A stretch of 34,296 bases of DNA from assembly GCA_937952445.1 (NCBI GenBank), contig CALGAA010000119.1:1-34296 (forward strand), given 5' to 3'. Source of the DNA: an uncultured Bacteroidota bacterium. Its GTDB lineage: Bacteria > Bacteroidota > Bacteroidia > Chitinophagales > Saprospiraceae. The position numbers and the translations under genes were made by a program. The notes beneath the pieces are model-generated. The model searched no databases and had not been told where the DNA came from. It saw only the letters and a list, made by a program, of their open reading frames with translations. Positions 26,782-34,296 of the stretch are shown one piece after another; position 1 is the stretch's first letter; every line of letters begins with the position of its first letter.

Positions 26782-27522
26782 TTATTTAATACTAAAATCC
26801 AGATATGGTTCAAGTTTTCTTAATCTTTCGTGATCTTTCTCAGCGATAATACCGTACAAATCGTCCATGTCTTTAATTGGTGCATGATTCTCCCGGTGCC
26901 GAACAATAAAATAGGCCATCTGTCTGGTGATATAGGGATGCAGGTACAAGCTATCGTAGATCGTAGAATTGATGGGAATCATTTTCCACGGACTGTCCAA
27001 TCTTAAAAGCGGTCGAATGTCTTGAAAAACACTATCTGGTAAGGCATAGGTTTCGCCTACTTGATTGACGTCGTAAAATCCACCCAACGCATTTCTAAAG
27101 TTGACAATTTTTTCGGCCCGGTAGGGGCCTATGTTGTATAAATTTTGCCATTCTTCGATAGTGGCTGAATTAACTTTGATCTGCCGGACCTTCCGGTAAG
27201 ATGAATATTGCCTTTTGTTATATTCAGATTCATTTCTGTTCTTTTCAATGTTGGACTTTACATTTTGGCTGATGCCCGGGTTCTCACGTTGTGAAGATCC
27301 ATTGGTCGCAGGATCTACATACGTCCTTTCTGTCAGGGAATCAGTATCTCGCGGGGAAGGAAGAGATGAGTTGACCACGCCGGTAGTCAACGATTGGTTT
27401 GATGACAATGGAATGGGAGATTCCTCGATCCAGGCCTTGTTGTTCACAAAGTAAAAAACGATATAAAATATGATCATAATGGCCCAGATCGCGTAATTGC
27501 GAATGGTGTTTTTCTTATCCAT
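26782..27522 (-). CDS. ComEA-like protein with two helix-hairpin-helix motifs
   Basis: The 246-residue product has an N-terminal membrane anchor (YAIWAIMIIFYIVFYF), a polar linker rich in Ser and Asn, and two HhH regions. The first is VNSATIEEWQNLYNIGPYRA with the following KIVNFRNALGG, a textbook ComEA HhH for non-sequence-specific DNA binding. The second, HPYITRQMAYFIVRHRENHA, is more diverged. It follows comEC after a single base, so the pair probably serves DNA uptake in natural transformation, with this protein as the membrane-bound DNA receptor. Bacteroidota copies often lack a proven transformation role, so function is inferred from family and neighbours. Confidence 0.9.
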   Translation of the reverse strand: MDKKNTIRNYAIWAIMIIFYIVFYFVNNKAWIEESPIPLSSNQSLTTGVVNSSLPSPRDTDSLTERTYVDPATNGSSQRENPGISQNVKSNIEKNRNESEYNKRQYSSYRKVRQIKVNSATIEEWQNLYNIGPYRAEKIVNFRNALGGFYDVNQVGETYALPDSVFQDIRPLLRLDSPWKMIPINSTIYDSLYLHPYITRQMAYFIVRHRENHAPIKDMDDLYGIIAEKDHERLRKLEPYLDFSIK

Positions 27523-27523
27523 A

Positions 27524-29458
27524 TTATTGATTATTAAAATTTGAAAAGGCAGGTGGAAAGCCAGATTTTATGGAGGGTATAGGCCCGGTATCGTTTTCAT
27601 TTATGATAATCTCAAAATCATTACCGGTAATGTAGTTTGCCACCTGAATTGAGAAAGGAGAAATCACTTTGTTTTTCTTTGACCCTGGCGTCAAATTGGA
27701 AACAAGTTCATTCCAGCTTTGCTCATCTTCGATGGCAATCAATCCTTTGGTATAATGCTTATGCCGGAGTCGTTCCAAAAATGCAGGTGGAGGATCGTGA
27801 AAATTGGTGTAGCACCATCCCTTATAGTATAGCTCAGTGATTTTTTCATTTCGGTATTCCAAAACGATAGCTTGAGGTCGGGATCGTTTATGGTAAATAT
27901 TACCAATCTCCGTCAGTACAGAAAGACAAATCAGGCAGGTGGCTACAGTACCCATCAAGCGATATCCTCCTTTATGCTGAATCCCCAGGGATATTCCACC
28001 AAGAACAATAGCCAGTATGATGAGCGTAATCGTTATCGGGTGCCATACTATAAGGACAGTTGAAAATGACCAATGGGCGATGATGTCAGATAAATCCACT
28101 ATTATTTGGACGAGCACCTGTGCTATTGAGCTCAAAATATCTCTAAACCAATCCATGGATGAAGGAATGACTACGGAGGCAGTTGAAAATAAGATTACCG
28201 GAAATAATAATGGAATAACCACAAATCCGGATAATGTGCTAACCATTGAAACCTCCTGGAAGTGCCAGATTAAAAATGGGATTACGCCCAATTGAGCAGC
28301 AATGGACACAGCGATTAAACTCGTAAAGTAATTCTGCCCAAAGAAGCGAATTATATACCGGTGAATGGGTTTGAAGAATAGAAGAATGGCTGCAACAGCG
28401 CCGTAGGATAATTGCATGCTCACCGTAAAGAGGGAATCGGGATGCAGAAGGAGGACGATAAAAACAGCCCAGAAGTAGATGTTCCATGGGTTGGATTGTC
28501 GTCGAAGTCGGGCAGCGGTCAGGTAAAATGTCAGTAGGATTACCGCCCGGATAACGGGGATATTGAGCCCAGTCCACCCAGCATATACCCAAAGGGCGAT
28601 GACCATAATGCCGAAAATCACACCCCGGGGAACATGGAGCACTAAGAGTGGAAAGAGTAAGAGGTACAACAACCCAAATACAATTCCCACATGAAGTCCT
28701 GAAACAGCTAAAATGTGCAACAATCCTGCATTTTTAAAGTGGTTTTTGACATCATCAGTTAAACCTCGGCGATCTCCTGTAACCAGGGCCTTGAGGATTC
28801 CCGCCTGATCGGGATTGGGGTAGAGCGTATCCATCCGGGCCAGTGTTTGTTCCCGCATGCGCTGGATGGCAGAATAAGGTTGAGTATTTAAAATTTCAAT
28901 GTCGGAGGTATTGTATAAAATCACCTGATGGCTCGTATGATGTAGGTTCCAATATGCCTGGCCATCAAATCCAAAAGGATATTCGGCCGGTGGAATTGGG
29001 GACAATCTTTTGTTGATGTGTATCGTATGACCCTCTCGGACGGGAGGATCAGATTCAAGGATGATGACCAGGAAGTAATGCGGCGGGCACCACCATCTTT
29101 CAAGAGGGAGTCGCACGCGCAACCTGGTCATGCGCGAAAATTGTTTTACTTCAACTATTTCGCCAGTTGCAGATTGTGCGGTATCCAATTGTCGTGCATA
29201 TCGATCAAAAGAATTTTGTTGGATAGTGGATATCCCCCATCCAAGAGATAGGAACAGGATTAAGCTCACCCAATACGGCAGGAATTGAAGCAATCGGAAC
29301 CGATGCCGTAAGATGGAGTATATAAATATGAAGAGCAGGAGGAGAAAAACAATCATATATGGATTGGAGCCTACTTTATACGTAGACAGCCAGATTCCTC
29401 CTATGAAGAATAAAATCGGCCAGACCAGGGATGGTATTCGAATTCGTTGCTTATTCAT
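27524..29458 (-). CDS. comEC: ComEC/Rec2-family DNA uptake channel
   Basis: The 644-residue polytopic membrane protein has an N-terminal DUF4131-like region and the Competence domain, with the signature LLHILAVSGLHVGIVFGLL. About ten hydrophobic segments are spread along it, for example GVIFGIMVIALWVYAGW and FIVLLLHPDSLFTVSMQLSY. The C terminus lacks a recognisable metallo-beta-lactamase domain, common for this shorter architecture in Bacteroidota. It leads an operon comEC - comEA-like - ABC exporter on the minus strand. ComEC carries single-stranded DNA across the inner membrane in transformable bacteria. Confidence 0.95.
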   Translation of the reverse strand: MNKQRIRIPSLVWPILFFIGGIWLSTYKVGSNPYMIVFLLLLFIFIYSILRHRFRLLQFLPYWVSLILFLSLGWGISTIQQNSFDRYARQLDTAQSATGEIVEVKQFSRMTRLRVRLPLERWWCPPHYFLVIILESDPPVREGHTIHINKRLSPIPPAEYPFGFDGQAYWNLHHTSHQVILYNTSDIEILNTQPYSAIQRMREQTLARMDTLYPNPDQAGILKALVTGDRRGLTDDVKNHFKNAGLLHILAVSGLHVGIVFGLLYLLLFPLLVLHVPRGVIFGIMVIALWVYAGWTGLNIPVIRAVILLTFYLTAARLRRQSNPWNIYFWAVFIVLLLHPDSLFTVSMQLSYGAVAAILLFFKPIHRYIIRFFGQNYFTSLIAVSIAAQLGVIPFLIWHFQEVSMVSTLSGFVVIPLLFPVILFSTASVVIPSSMDWFRDILSSIAQVLVQIIVDLSDIIAHWSFSTVLIVWHPITITLIILAIVLGGISLGIQHKGGYRLMGTVATCLICLSVLTEIGNIYHKRSRPQAIVLEYRNEKITELYYKGWCYTNFHDPPPAFLERLRHKHYTKGLIAIEDEQSWNELVSNLTPGSKKNKVISPFSIQVANYITGNDFEIIINENDTGPIPSIKSGFPPAFSNFNNQ

Positions 29459-29689
29459 ACCCTGTGGATTTCACTTCCGGCGTTCGCAATAGTTACCTCT
29501 GTAACCTGGCATTTAAGATAATGAATATTATTGAAATTCAGGAAATTGGGATGCAGGAATTTGTATCCGGGGAACAGGAATAAATAAGGTTATTTGAAAT
29601 CGGGAAACAGAAATATGGAGAAGGCGGAGGTTGTTTTCCCATGGGGAGGTTGACCAGATTACCGGAAACTTTATGGTGTCCAGTTCACA

Positions 29690-29760
29690 GGGCATAAAGT
29701 TCGTGATAGGTATGACAAGGTTGTTTTTGTCAAATATAAGAAGTTAAACCGCGTCTGGCA
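29690..29760 (-). repeat. Dispersed intergenic repeat, copy D
   Basis: The 30-bp core at 29724-29753 reads TTTTTGTCA, 14 nt, AACCGCG on the plus strand, which is the reverse orientation to copies A and C. An ATAAAGTTCGTGA motif near 29694-29706 matches the TAAATTCGTGA module of the other copies. Core length and fixed bases match copies A and C. Confidence 0.55.
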
Positions 29761-29893
29761 TTTACTACATTTCATTGTTGTACCGGACTCAAGGGATGGA
29801 TCGTGTGGCTTTAATAATTTCACTCCAAACTTTATCCCCAACACATTTATCCGGGCTTCAGTACATTTCCTATAAAATAAAGCCAGAATAGTA

Positions 29894-29925
29894 TTGATAT
29901 TTCCTTCATTATTTGGTTTACTTTG
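29894..29925 (+). promoter_or_regulatory. Candidate promoter of the GMC oxidoreductase operon
   Basis: TTG at 29894-29896 is separated by 21 nt from TTACTTTG at 29918-29925, one mismatch from TAnnTTTG. The ATG at 29960 is 34 nt further on. Spacing is right, the box is imperfect. Confidence 0.4.
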
Positions 29926-29959
29926 GGCAACTTGAAAACTTCAACTGAATCTTAAATCT

Positions 29960-31702
29960 ATGTTTCAAATCAAAGAACAAACCCCGGAGTACGACGTATG
30001 CATCGTCGGTTCGGGTGCAGGGGGTGGTATGGCTGCAAAAATTCTGGCAGAAGCCGGATTAAAAATTGCGATGCTTGAGGCTGGCCCCGATTTTGATCCT
30101 GCAGATCCCAAAACCCAAACCCAACTCAAGTGGTATTACGAATCTCCCCGGCGGGGTGCGAGCACGCCTACCCGTGGATTTGGGGATATGGATATGGCAT
30201 ACGGTGATTGGGAAATCGAAGGAGAACCTTATACGCGTAAAGGTGATTCCCAGTTTGATTGGTTCCGTGCTCACATGCTGGGAGGACGCACCAACCACTG
30301 GGGACGGATTTCGCTTCGTTTTGGTCCACTGGACTTTAAGCGAAAGGATTTCGATGGGAAAGGAGACAATTGGCCCATCAGCTACGACGATATCAGCCCC
30401 TATTACGATAAAGTCGATAAATTGATCGGGGTCTATGGAACCAGGGAAAACATCCCCAACGAACCGGATGGATATTTTCTTCCACCTCCCAAACCACGAC
30501 TCCATGAATTGTATTTGAAAAAGGGTGTCGAAAAATTGGGTATACCGATTATCCCGGCCAGAAAATCTGTACTCACCAAACGGATCAACGATTCCCGTGG
30601 CGTTTGTTTTTATTGTCAGCAGTGCAACCGTGCCTGCAACGTTTATGCGGATTTTTCATCCTCGTCTGTATTGGTCAAACCCGCCCGGGAAACGGGAAAT
30701 ATGGATTTGTATGTCGAAGCCATGGTGAGGGAGGTGACCACGGATGAGAACGGTCGTGCGACGGGTGTTTCCTACATCAGTAAACATGACCGCCAGGAAT
30801 ATAAAATAAAAGCAAAAGTGGTCGTTTTGGCAGCCAGCGCCTGCAGCACGGCCCGGATTATGCTCAATTCCAAATCGGATGTTCATCCGAATGGGATCGC
30901 AAATTCCAGTGGGGTACTGGGACATTACCTGCATGATTCCACAGGGGCTTCACGCAGTGCGATATTACCGGAACTATTGGACCGGACCCGGTACAACGAA
31001 GATGGTGCGCGCGGTATGCACGTGTATACGCCATGGTGGCTTAACGATAAAAAAGATCTGGGTTTCACGCGGGGATACCACATAGAATACGGTGGAGGAA
31101 TGTATATGCCAGGATACGGCACTGGATTTGGAATGGAACATTTAAACGGTCGATTTCCGGACAAAAACGGGAATATGAAAAAAGCCGGTGGCTACGGACT
31201 GTCGTTTAAAGAAGATGTCAAGCGATTTTACGGTGCACGGATCGGTTTTGCAGGTAGAGGCGAATCGGTTCCACAGAAAGATAATTACTGTGAAATCGAC
31301 CCTAATGTGGTAGACCAGTGGGGAATTCCCGTTCTCCGTTTCAATTATCATTGGACCCAGGATGAAATTAATCAGGCAAAACATATGCAGGATACGTTTG
31401 AGGAAATCATCCATGCTCTGGGTGCGGTTCCGAACGGTGAAAAACCGGGACCGGAAACAAATTACGGATTGGAAGCTCCCGGGCGAATCATCCATGAAGT
31501 GGGGACGACCCGGATGGGCGACGACAAATCCACGTCTGTCACCAATAAATACAACCAAACCCACGATGTGGATAATTTATTTGTCATGGATGGTGGCGTA
31601 TTTGTATCTCAAGCGGATAAAAATCCGACGTGGACCATCCTTGCACTGGCCTGGCGATCATCTGATTATCTTGTGGATCAAATTAAAAAAATGAACCTAT
31701 GA
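29960..31702 (+). CDS. GMC-family FAD oxidoreductase (large dehydrogenase subunit)
   Basis: The 580-residue flavoprotein has an N-terminal FAD-binding dinucleotide fold, VCIVGSGAGGGMAAKILAEA followed by MLEAGPDFD. The GMC signature region is MLGGRTNHWGRISLRFGP. The C-terminal motifs are HEVGTTRMGDD and NPTWTILALAWRSSDYL. A cysteine cluster CFYCQQCNRAC (about residues 215-225) matches the Fe-S site of bacterial FAD-glucose-dehydrogenase-type enzymes. It has no signal peptide of its own and overlaps the next gene, a Tat-exported small subunit, by 4 nt, so it is probably exported by hitchhiking. It probably oxidises a sugar or sugar acid in the periplasm; the substrate is unknown. Confidence 0.92.
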   Translation: MFQIKEQTPEYDVCIVGSGAGGGMAAKILAEAGLKIAMLEAGPDFDPADPKTQTQLKWYYESPRRGASTPTRGFGDMDMAYGDWEIEGEPYTRKGDSQFDWFRAHMLGGRTNHWGRISLRFGPLDFKRKDFDGKGDNWPISYDDISPYYDKVDKLIGVYGTRENIPNEPDGYFLPPPKPRLHELYLKKGVEKLGIPIIPARKSVLTKRINDSRGVCFYCQQCNRACNVYADFSSSSVLVKPARETGNMDLYVEAMVREVTTDENGRATGVSYISKHDRQEYKIKAKVVVLAASACSTARIMLNSKSDVHPNGIANSSGVLGHYLHDSTGASRSAILPELLDRTRYNEDGARGMHVYTPWWLNDKKDLGFTRGYHIEYGGGMYMPGYGTGFGMEHLNGRFPDKNGNMKKAGGYGLSFKEDVKRFYGARIGFAGRGESVPQKDNYCEIDPNVVDQWGIPVLRFNYHWTQDEINQAKHMQDTFEEIIHALGAVPNGEKPGPETNYGLEAPGRIIHEVGTTRMGDDKSTSVTNKYNQTHDVDNLFVMDGGVFVSQADKNPTWTILALAWRSSDYLVDQIKKMNL

Positions 31703-32406
31703 TGGACCGAAGAAGTTCTTTAAAATATCTTTTTGCCGGAGCAGCAGCGGCAGGGTTTGTGTTTACAGCATGTGAACCGTCTCAAAATCAAAAAGTGGCG
31801 GGCGTCCCTCGCAAAGCTGAAAATCCTTTCGGATTTGACCGGACCCCGGAAGAGTTGGACCGGGATCTTGCCCTTGTGGCCGGTTCGTATTTTACTAAAG
31901 ACGAAGAAGCTTTGATCAATGTGTTGGCTGATATCATCATCCCTGATGATGGAACGTATGGTTCAGCTACGGATGCTGATGTATTTACCTTTATCAATTT
32001 TATGGCCCTGGATCGTCCGGAATTCCAGCTCCCATTGCGCGGAGGACTTCAGTGGATTAACCATGAAAGCAACCGCCGGTTTAACAAACAATTCGTGGAT
32101 TTGAATTCGTCTCAGCAGATTGAGATTGTTGAAGATATCGCTTATCCGTTTGATGCAAAACCCGAATTCACTCATGGTGCCCGGTTTTTCTCCACACTTC
32201 GGGATTTGGTGGCATGCGGATATTTTACCAGCAAGGAAGGAATCGACTATATCGGATATATGGGGAATACACCGCATGTCTGGGATGGAGTACCCCAGGA
32301 AGTTTTAGATGAACATGGATTAGCTTACGATGAAAAGACTCTGGCAGAATGTGTCGACCAATCGAAGAGAAACGAAATAATGGACTGGTCCGATTATGTA
32401 CTGTAA
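31699..32406 (+). CDS. Gluconate 2-dehydrogenase subunit 3 family protein, Tat-exported lipoprotein
   Basis: The 235-residue small subunit pairs with the upstream GMC dehydrogenase, whose stop overlaps its start by 4 nt (ATGATG region). The N terminus has twin arginines in MMDRRSSLKYLFAGAAAAG, and the hydrophobic stretch ends FVFTAC, so it is a Tat substrate and probably a lipoprotein anchored at the Cys. The body fits the family: LINVLADIIIPDDGTYGSAT, RGGLQWINHESNRRF, FFSTLRDLVACGYFTSKEG and IGYMGNTPHVWDG. It should carry the FAD subunit through the Tat pore and hold it at the membrane. No cytochrome c subunit follows. Confidence 0.93.
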   Translation: MMDRRSSLKYLFAGAAAAGFVFTACEPSQNQKVAGVPRKAENPFGFDRTPEELDRDLALVAGSYFTKDEEALINVLADIIIPDDGTYGSATDADVFTFINFMALDRPEFQLPLRGGLQWINHESNRRFNKQFVDLNSSQQIEIVEDIAYPFDAKPEFTHGARFFSTLRDLVACGYFTSKEGIDYIGYMGNTPHVWDGVPQEVLDEHGLAYDEKTLAECVDQSKRNEIMDWSDYVL

Positions 32407-32410
32407 AATG

Positions 32411-32500
32411 GGACCCTAGTGCCTCCTTAGGGCTTATGGTGATGATGAACTGACAAAAAATATTTTGAAATACCACTATAGGAACTTAAAATTCGGCGCA
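32411..32500 (+). repeat. Dispersed intergenic repeat, copy B
   Basis: The block 32450-32498 matches copy A 5134-5181 at about 90% (43 of 48 positions and one extra A). Just before it, GGCTTATGGTGATGATGAAC at 32431-32450 is the exact reverse complement of copy A 5075-5094. In copy A this module lies on the same side of the core but points the other way, and the CGCGGTT half of the core is absent here. Confidence 0.6.
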
Positions 32501-32584
32501 CTCGGTTAGGGTAGGGAAGTCCGGAAAAATATGAATGGGGGAGTACCATCCAAGCTGGCCCTTAATTCTTGATCTAATGAAATA

Positions 32585-32622
32585 AAAAAACGGGAAGAGT
32601 GCCTCACTCATTCCCGTTTTTT
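32585..32622. terminator. Strong bidirectional Rho-independent terminator
   Basis: AAAAAACGGGAAGAGTG (32585-32601) pairs with CACTCATTCCCGTTTTTT (32605-32622), with one bulged base and a 3-nt loop (CCT). It has T-tracts in both directions, so it can end the GMC operon transcript and, on the other strand, the small gene whose stop codon is 10 nt away at 32632. Confidence 0.85.
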
Positions 32623-32631
32623 ATTTGAACA

Positions 32632-32787
32632 TTATGCAGGCCTGTTTTCAATGTGTATCTGAGACTCATCCACAAAGGGTACGTGGACCCGGTTGCACAT
32701 ACGACCGATTTCACTTTCTCCGGTTTTCCACAACAAAGACTTTTCTATAACCAGGGCTTTGCTGTAATTGGATGTATGATCTGTCAA
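32632..32787 (-). CDS. Possible 51-residue protein beside the terminator
   Basis: On the minus strand a TTG start at 32787 opens a 51-codon frame reading MTDHTSNYSKALVIEKSLLW, then KTGESEIGRM, CNRVHVPFVDE and SQIHIENRPA. The composition looks protein-like, and the stop codon lies 9 nt before the stem of a strong terminator. An in-frame TGA just upstream (about 32806-32808) prevents a long extension. A short hairpin, CGGGGA and TCCCCG around a 7-nt loop at 32800-32818, lies immediately 5'. No family is recognised. It could also be the C-terminal remnant of a longer gene. Confidence 0.4.
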   Translation of the reverse strand: MTDHTSNYSKALVIEKSLLWKTGESEIGRMCNRVHVPFVDESQIHIENRPA

Positions 32788-32799
32788 TAAAGATCTCCC

Positions 32800-32818
32800 C
32801 GGGGATCAATAGTCCCCG
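32800..32818 (-). other. Hairpin upstream of the possible small gene
   Basis: CGGGGA and TCCCCG form a 6-bp stem around a 7-nt loop (TCAATAG on the plus strand). It is directly upstream of the TTG at 32787 and could be a leader structure. It may equally be chance, because a second palindrome GATCTCCCCGGGGATC overlaps it. Confidence 0.25.
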
Positions 32819-32926
32819 ATTTTGATTTAATGCCGGGTATAGTTGTCAGATGTGAGCGTGCATCAAAGTTGTAAAATTTACCGATATATGGACCAGTAAT
32901 TTGCCACATTAAGACCAATGATTGCC

Positions 32927-33814
32927 TCACTTTGGCCAGTATTGCGCCATTTTATTTCTCAGGAACGTGACACTACGTTCCAACTGATCAAACCCGTCAA
33001 CGCCATCTTCGATACTAATCCAGCCGTTGAATCCTTTGGATTTTAGTTCGGTGAAAATGGCATCATAATCGTTGAGTCCTTTGCCAATTTCACCATGGCT
33101 GAGCCTCCTGGCATATCCTTCAGCTCCACCTTCCTCCTTCCGGAGATCTTCGATGGTACCTTCTTTGAGGTATCGATCACTGGCGTGCATAGTAACTACA
33201 CGGTCGGATACCCTGGCAAGGAGTTCCAGCGGATCTTCCCCGGCCAGGTACGTATTGCTGGGATCATAATTCACGCCAAAATGGGGATGATCAATCCGAT
33301 CGACCAATTCGCAGAAAATGTCCATTTTTTGGGCAAATTCCGGGTATTTCCAGAAATCGTCCTTGTAATGATTTTCTATGATCAGGGTCACACCGCGTTC
33401 GGCTGCATACGGAAGGCATTCCTCGATGCTTTCCACAGCAAAACCGATTCCTTCTTCGACCGAGAGTTCAGGCCGGTATTGACCGGATAGAACCCGGCAA
33501 TAGGAACCTCCCAGTGAATGAATCATATCAATCCAGTGTTTTTGTTTCTGAATTTCCTTTTCTCTGAAATCCCGGTCCGGGTGGGTAAAATCCGGAGAAC
33601 AGCATAACATTGGAATCTCAAGACCTTTATCTTCCACCTGCTGTCGAAATTTTTCCCAATTCGACTGGTCTTTCATTTCCAAAAATCCTGAATACCATTC
33701 CAGTCCGTCGATGTCCAGGGTGGAAGCCATTTCAATCCATTCAGACAATTGCATGGTACCGTCCTTGCAAAGTGCTGTCATATATGCTTTAGGGAATGCT
33801 GCTAACTTGACCAA
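32927..33814 (-). CDS. Sugar phosphate isomerase/epimerase-like TIM-barrel protein
   Basis: The 295-residue product belongs to the AP endonuclease 2/xylose-isomerase-like TIM-barrel superfamily (COG1082). The first strand is VKLAAFPKAYMTALC. Likely metal ligands are Glu in VTLIIENHYKDD, Asp in FGVNYDPSNTYLAGEDP, His in VVTMHASDRY and Glu in WISIEDGVDG. No signal peptide is seen, so it is probably cytoplasmic. The start is TTG at 33814; no ATG is available before the upstream stop. The truncated SDR 80 nt upstream points the same way, and the two may be a sugar or cyclitol catabolic pair. Substrate unknown. Confidence 0.9.
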   Translation of the reverse strand: MVKLAAFPKAYMTALCKDGTMQLSEWIEMASTLDIDGLEWYSGFLEMKDQSNWEKFRQQVEDKGLEIPMLCCSPDFTHPDRDFREKEIQKQKHWIDMIHSLGGSYCRVLSGQYRPELSVEEGIGFAVESIEECLPYAAERGVTLIIENHYKDDFWKYPEFAQKMDIFCELVDRIDHPHFGVNYDPSNTYLAGEDPLELLARVSDRVVTMHASDRYLKEGTIEDLRKEEGGAEGYARRLSHGEIGKGLNDYDAIFTELKSKGFNGWISIEDGVDGFDQLERSVTFLRNKMAQYWPK

Positions 33815-33894
33815 TTTTATGCGTTTTTGCTTAAATTAAATAATTAATCGGAAAACGAATAATCGTTGATTTACAATACTATACGTGGGTTGCA

Positions 33895-34296
33895 TTATTT
33901 TGGCGGATTGCGGCCAATAAGCGGATATTGTTCCAGTTCGACTACCTGACCGGTAATCGGCCCACATTCATCCGATATCCAATAGATCACCGCATTCGCT
34001 ATTTCTTCCGGCCAAATTATCCGACCAGAGGGGGCATACATATCAGGTAATTCACTGTACCAATCGTCCGCCATGCCATGGCTCCTCTTTCGTTCGATTT
34101 CTTTCTCAGTTAATATCCAACCGGGATTGATTTGATTCACCCGAACCCCGTACTCCCTGAAAAGGCTGTCGCCCAGATTTCGGGTCATCGTCATCAAAGC
34201 GCCCTTAGTCATACTGTATGCCAGAAGATTTGGTTCTCCGCAATAAGGTGTATGTGGGTAATGCAGCTTATGGGAGAAGGTGGCCCCTTCATTCGA
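33895..34296 (-). CDS. SDR-family oxidoreductase (5' end beyond window)
   Basis: The C-terminal 133 residues of a classical short-chain dehydrogenase/reductase are present. The catalytic Y-x3-K is intact in LAYSMTKGALMTM. RVNQINPGWILTEKE gives the usual N-x2-PG-x-T-like segment after the active site, and WISDECGPITGQVVELEQ is the C-terminal oligomer region. The Rossmann glycine motif lies beyond the window edge, so cofactor preference cannot be judged. The open frame runs through the end of the window. The isomerase-like gene lies 80 nt downstream in the same direction. Confidence 0.93.
   Translation of the reverse strand, partial: SNEGATFSHKLHYPHTPYCGEPNLLAYSMTKGALMTMTRNLGDSLFREYGVRVNQINPGWILTEKEIERKRSHGMADDWYSELPDMYAPSGRIIWPEEIANAVIYWISDECGPITGQVVELEQYPLIGRNPPK

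Larger units (their letters stand above)
29459..29959. other. Divergent intergenic region of 501 nt
   Basis: The region separates comEC (minus) from the GMC oxidoreductase (plus). It holds copy D of the dispersed repeat at 29690-29760 and a candidate GMC promoter near 29894-29925. I find no convincing small gene or RNA in the rest. Confidence 0.5.

Overview
The window looks like chromosomal DNA of a member of the Bacteroidota, possibly a Saprospiria/Lewinella-like lineage (the lineage guess is weak). The evidence is the promoter style (TTG about 21 nt upstream of TAnnTTTG), the near absence of Shine-Dalgarno sequences, and several gene families common in that phylum: DUF3276/PUR protein, DUF3127, bacillithiol deacetylase BshB1, AddAB, and a GMC oxidoreductase with a gluconate-dehydrogenase-subunit-3 partner. 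I see no rRNA, tRNA, CRISPR array, insertion sequence or prophage.

Layout. 1-2000 (minus): a 3'-truncated ABC exporter, a ferritin and a low-molecular-weight tyrosine phosphatase. 2206-5000 (plus): trkA-trkH potassium uptake pair with a 1-base overlap. 5313-6255 (plus): a DUF3127 protein with an SSB-like acidic tail, then a secreted protein of unknown function that may carry a 3' frameshift. 6516-13126 (minus): a complete six-gene ebo cluster in the order eboA-B-C-D-E-F. 13376-13554 (minus): remnants of a decayed gene. 13707-15679 (plus): bshB1 and an AGE-family epimerase. 15837-18190 (minus): a small exported protein and a sodium:alanine symporter. 18403-24330 (plus): addA-addB. 24353-29458 (minus): DUF3276 protein, an ABC exporter, a ComEA-like helix-hairpin-helix protein and ComEC. 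29960-32406 (plus): a GMC dehydrogenase with its Tat-exported small subunit. 32632-34296 (minus): a possible 51-residue protein beside a strong terminator, a sugar-phosphate isomerase-like TIM barrel and a truncated SDR.

The centrepiece is the ebo cluster. Its six tightly packed genes combine an EboA protein, a TatD-like hydrolase, a UbiA-like membrane prenyltransferase, a dehydroquinate-synthase-like cyclase, a TIM-barrel isomerase and an alkaline-phosphatase-superfamily protein. Work on cyanobacterial scytonemin links ebo to delivery of a metabolite precursor to the periplasm. Here no biosynthetic partner is adjacent, so the cargo is unknown. EboF and EboC both lack residues that are canonical in their parent superfamilies.

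A second, less expected signal is a family of intergenic repeats. Three copies share a 30-bp core (TTTTTGTCA, 14 nt, AACCGCG). A fourth copy shares a flanking 48-bp block with the first and carries a 20-bp neighbouring module in inverted orientation. This suggests small, modular, rearranging repeat elements.
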